Part shown: piece after piece, positions 5,436-6,002 of the stretch | How the letters are laid out: each line of letters opens with the position of its first letter | Numbering within the stretch: the stretch's first letter is position 1 | Assembly (NCBI GenBank): GCA_030824295.1 | Contig: JAVBYA010000291.1 | Coordinates: 1 to 6,002 of the forward strand | Direction of reading: 5' to 3' | DNA from: Bacteroidota bacterium | GTDB lineage: Bacteria > Bacteroidota > Ignavibacteria > UBA10030 > UBA8401 | Length of the DNA stretch: 6,002 nt | Notes under the pieces: generated by a model | What the model saw: the letters and a program-made list of their open reading frames with translations, nothing else | Databases searched by the model: none | Told to the model about the DNA's origin: nothing | Made by a program: the position numbers and the translations under genes

Positions 5436-6002
5436 TTATTTCGTGAGCATCATCTTCCGTGTTTCGCGATGGGACACGGTCGGGTCCGCACCGCTCACCG
5501 CTTCGATCTGTACAAGATATGTGCCGGAAGCGAATCCGGCGGCATTCCATTCAATGTCGTTCTCACCGGAGAGTGCGGGTCCGTCCATGATCACGGCCAC
5601 CTGCTGACCGAGAGCATTGAAGACCGTCATCCGGACGGTCCCGTCGAACGGCAGAACATACCGCAGCCGTGTGACCGGATTGAACGGGTTGGGATAATTC
5701 TGCATGAACTCGAATGAGGTTGGCAGGAACGACGCCGGAGCCGTATCGGTAACGACCGCTTCGGGGATCGATGCGAAATAGATGCTCGCCTTTCCTTCAT
5801 GGCTGGAATAGTAGCTGATCCATACCGTATCGTTCACAACCGCCAGCCCCGGATAACCGTTGTCACCGCCGGACGGCAGTTCTGCGAATTTTTGGATCGT
5901 CTTTGTGTTGGGATTGAGATAGAACAACGCCGTATGCTCTTTCCCTCCGTCATAGAAACGTCCGCCGCCGAGGATCTTACCGTCCGGCATCATAATGATC
6001 TG
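5436..6002 (-). CDS. Secreted sialidase/beta-propeller-like protein with T9SS type A C-terminal sorting domain (C-terminal part)
   Basis: The reading frame is open to the window edge and leaves the last 188 codons before TAA at 5438-5436. Residues about 1-78 of the visible part look like a final blade of a sialidase/BNR-type beta-propeller. MMPDGKILGGGRF and especially WISYYSSHEGKASIYFA (61-77) resemble the C-terminal segment of predicted exo-alpha-sialidase-like proteins. After a short linker comes a roughly 85-residue sorting domain: QNYPNPFNPVTRLRYVLP (101-118), a FNALGQQVAVI strand (128-138), SGTYLVQIEA (159-168), and a basic end, RKMMLTK. This is the Por-secretion tail that directs Sec-exported proteins through T9SS across the outer membrane, where it is usually cleaved and the protein released or anchored on the cell surface. 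The N-terminus, including any signal peptide and catalytic residues, is outside the window, so enzyme activity is unproven. Sorting domain: very confident; sialidase relation: moderate. Confidence 0.88.
   Translation of the reverse strand, partial: QIIMMPDGKILGGGRFYDGGKEHTALFYLNPNTKTIQKFAELPSGGDNGYPGLAVVNDTVWISYYSSHEGKASIYFASIPEAVVTDTAPASFLPTSFEFMQNYPNPFNPVTRLRYVLPFDGTVRMTVFNALGQQVAVIMDGPALSGENDIEWNAAGFASGTYLVQIEAVSGADPTVSHRETRKMMLTK

Overview
The window is a continuous minus-strand stretch. It reads as a surface-polysaccharide (O-antigen or exopolysaccharide type) biosynthesis operon that follows the 3' end of a gene for a type IX secretion system (T9SS) cargo protein. The C-terminal sorting domain with the QNYPNPFNP signature points to the Bacteroidota/FCB superphylum. 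The 'YPNPFNP' form together with moderately GC-rich coding sequence is most reminiscent of Ignavibacteria, Kryptonia or Calditrichota-like lineages rather than low-GC Bacteroidia. This placement is an inference from one domain.

Layout in transcription order (right to left): 6002-5436, the C-terminal 188 codons of a secreted sialidase/beta-propeller-like protein ending in a T9SS sorting domain; 5435-5378, a 58-base intergenic gap with a perfect GC-rich hairpin and a good Shine-Dalgarno; 5377-4268, a GTG-started perosamine-synthetase-like sugar aminotransferase; 4271-3510, a SAM methyltransferase resembling amino-sugar N-methyltransferases; 3492-2308, a GT-B (GT4-like) glycosyltransferase; 2311-962, a polytopic O-antigen polymerase/ligase-like protein; 965-81, a GT11 alpha-1,2-fucosyltransferase; 80-1, the first 26 codons of a GT2 glycosyltransferase that runs off the window.

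The sugar genes are packed tightly. Three junctions are 4-base ATGA overlaps, one is a direct TGA-ATG abutment, and one has a 17-base gap. This implies one transcript and translational coupling. The inferred division of labour is: the aminotransferase and methyltransferase make a (possibly N-methylated) amino-deoxysugar nucleotide, the glycosyltransferases assemble a repeat unit that includes L-fucose, and the Wzy/WaaL-like protein polymerises or ligates it. A GDP-perosamine-type sugar and GDP-L-fucose share the precursor GDP-4-keto-6-deoxy-mannose, so the two visible sugar specificities would fit together. No nucleotide-sugar dehydratase, flippase or ABC transporter is in the window. I see no tRNA, rRNA, CRISPR array, insertion sequence or attachment site.
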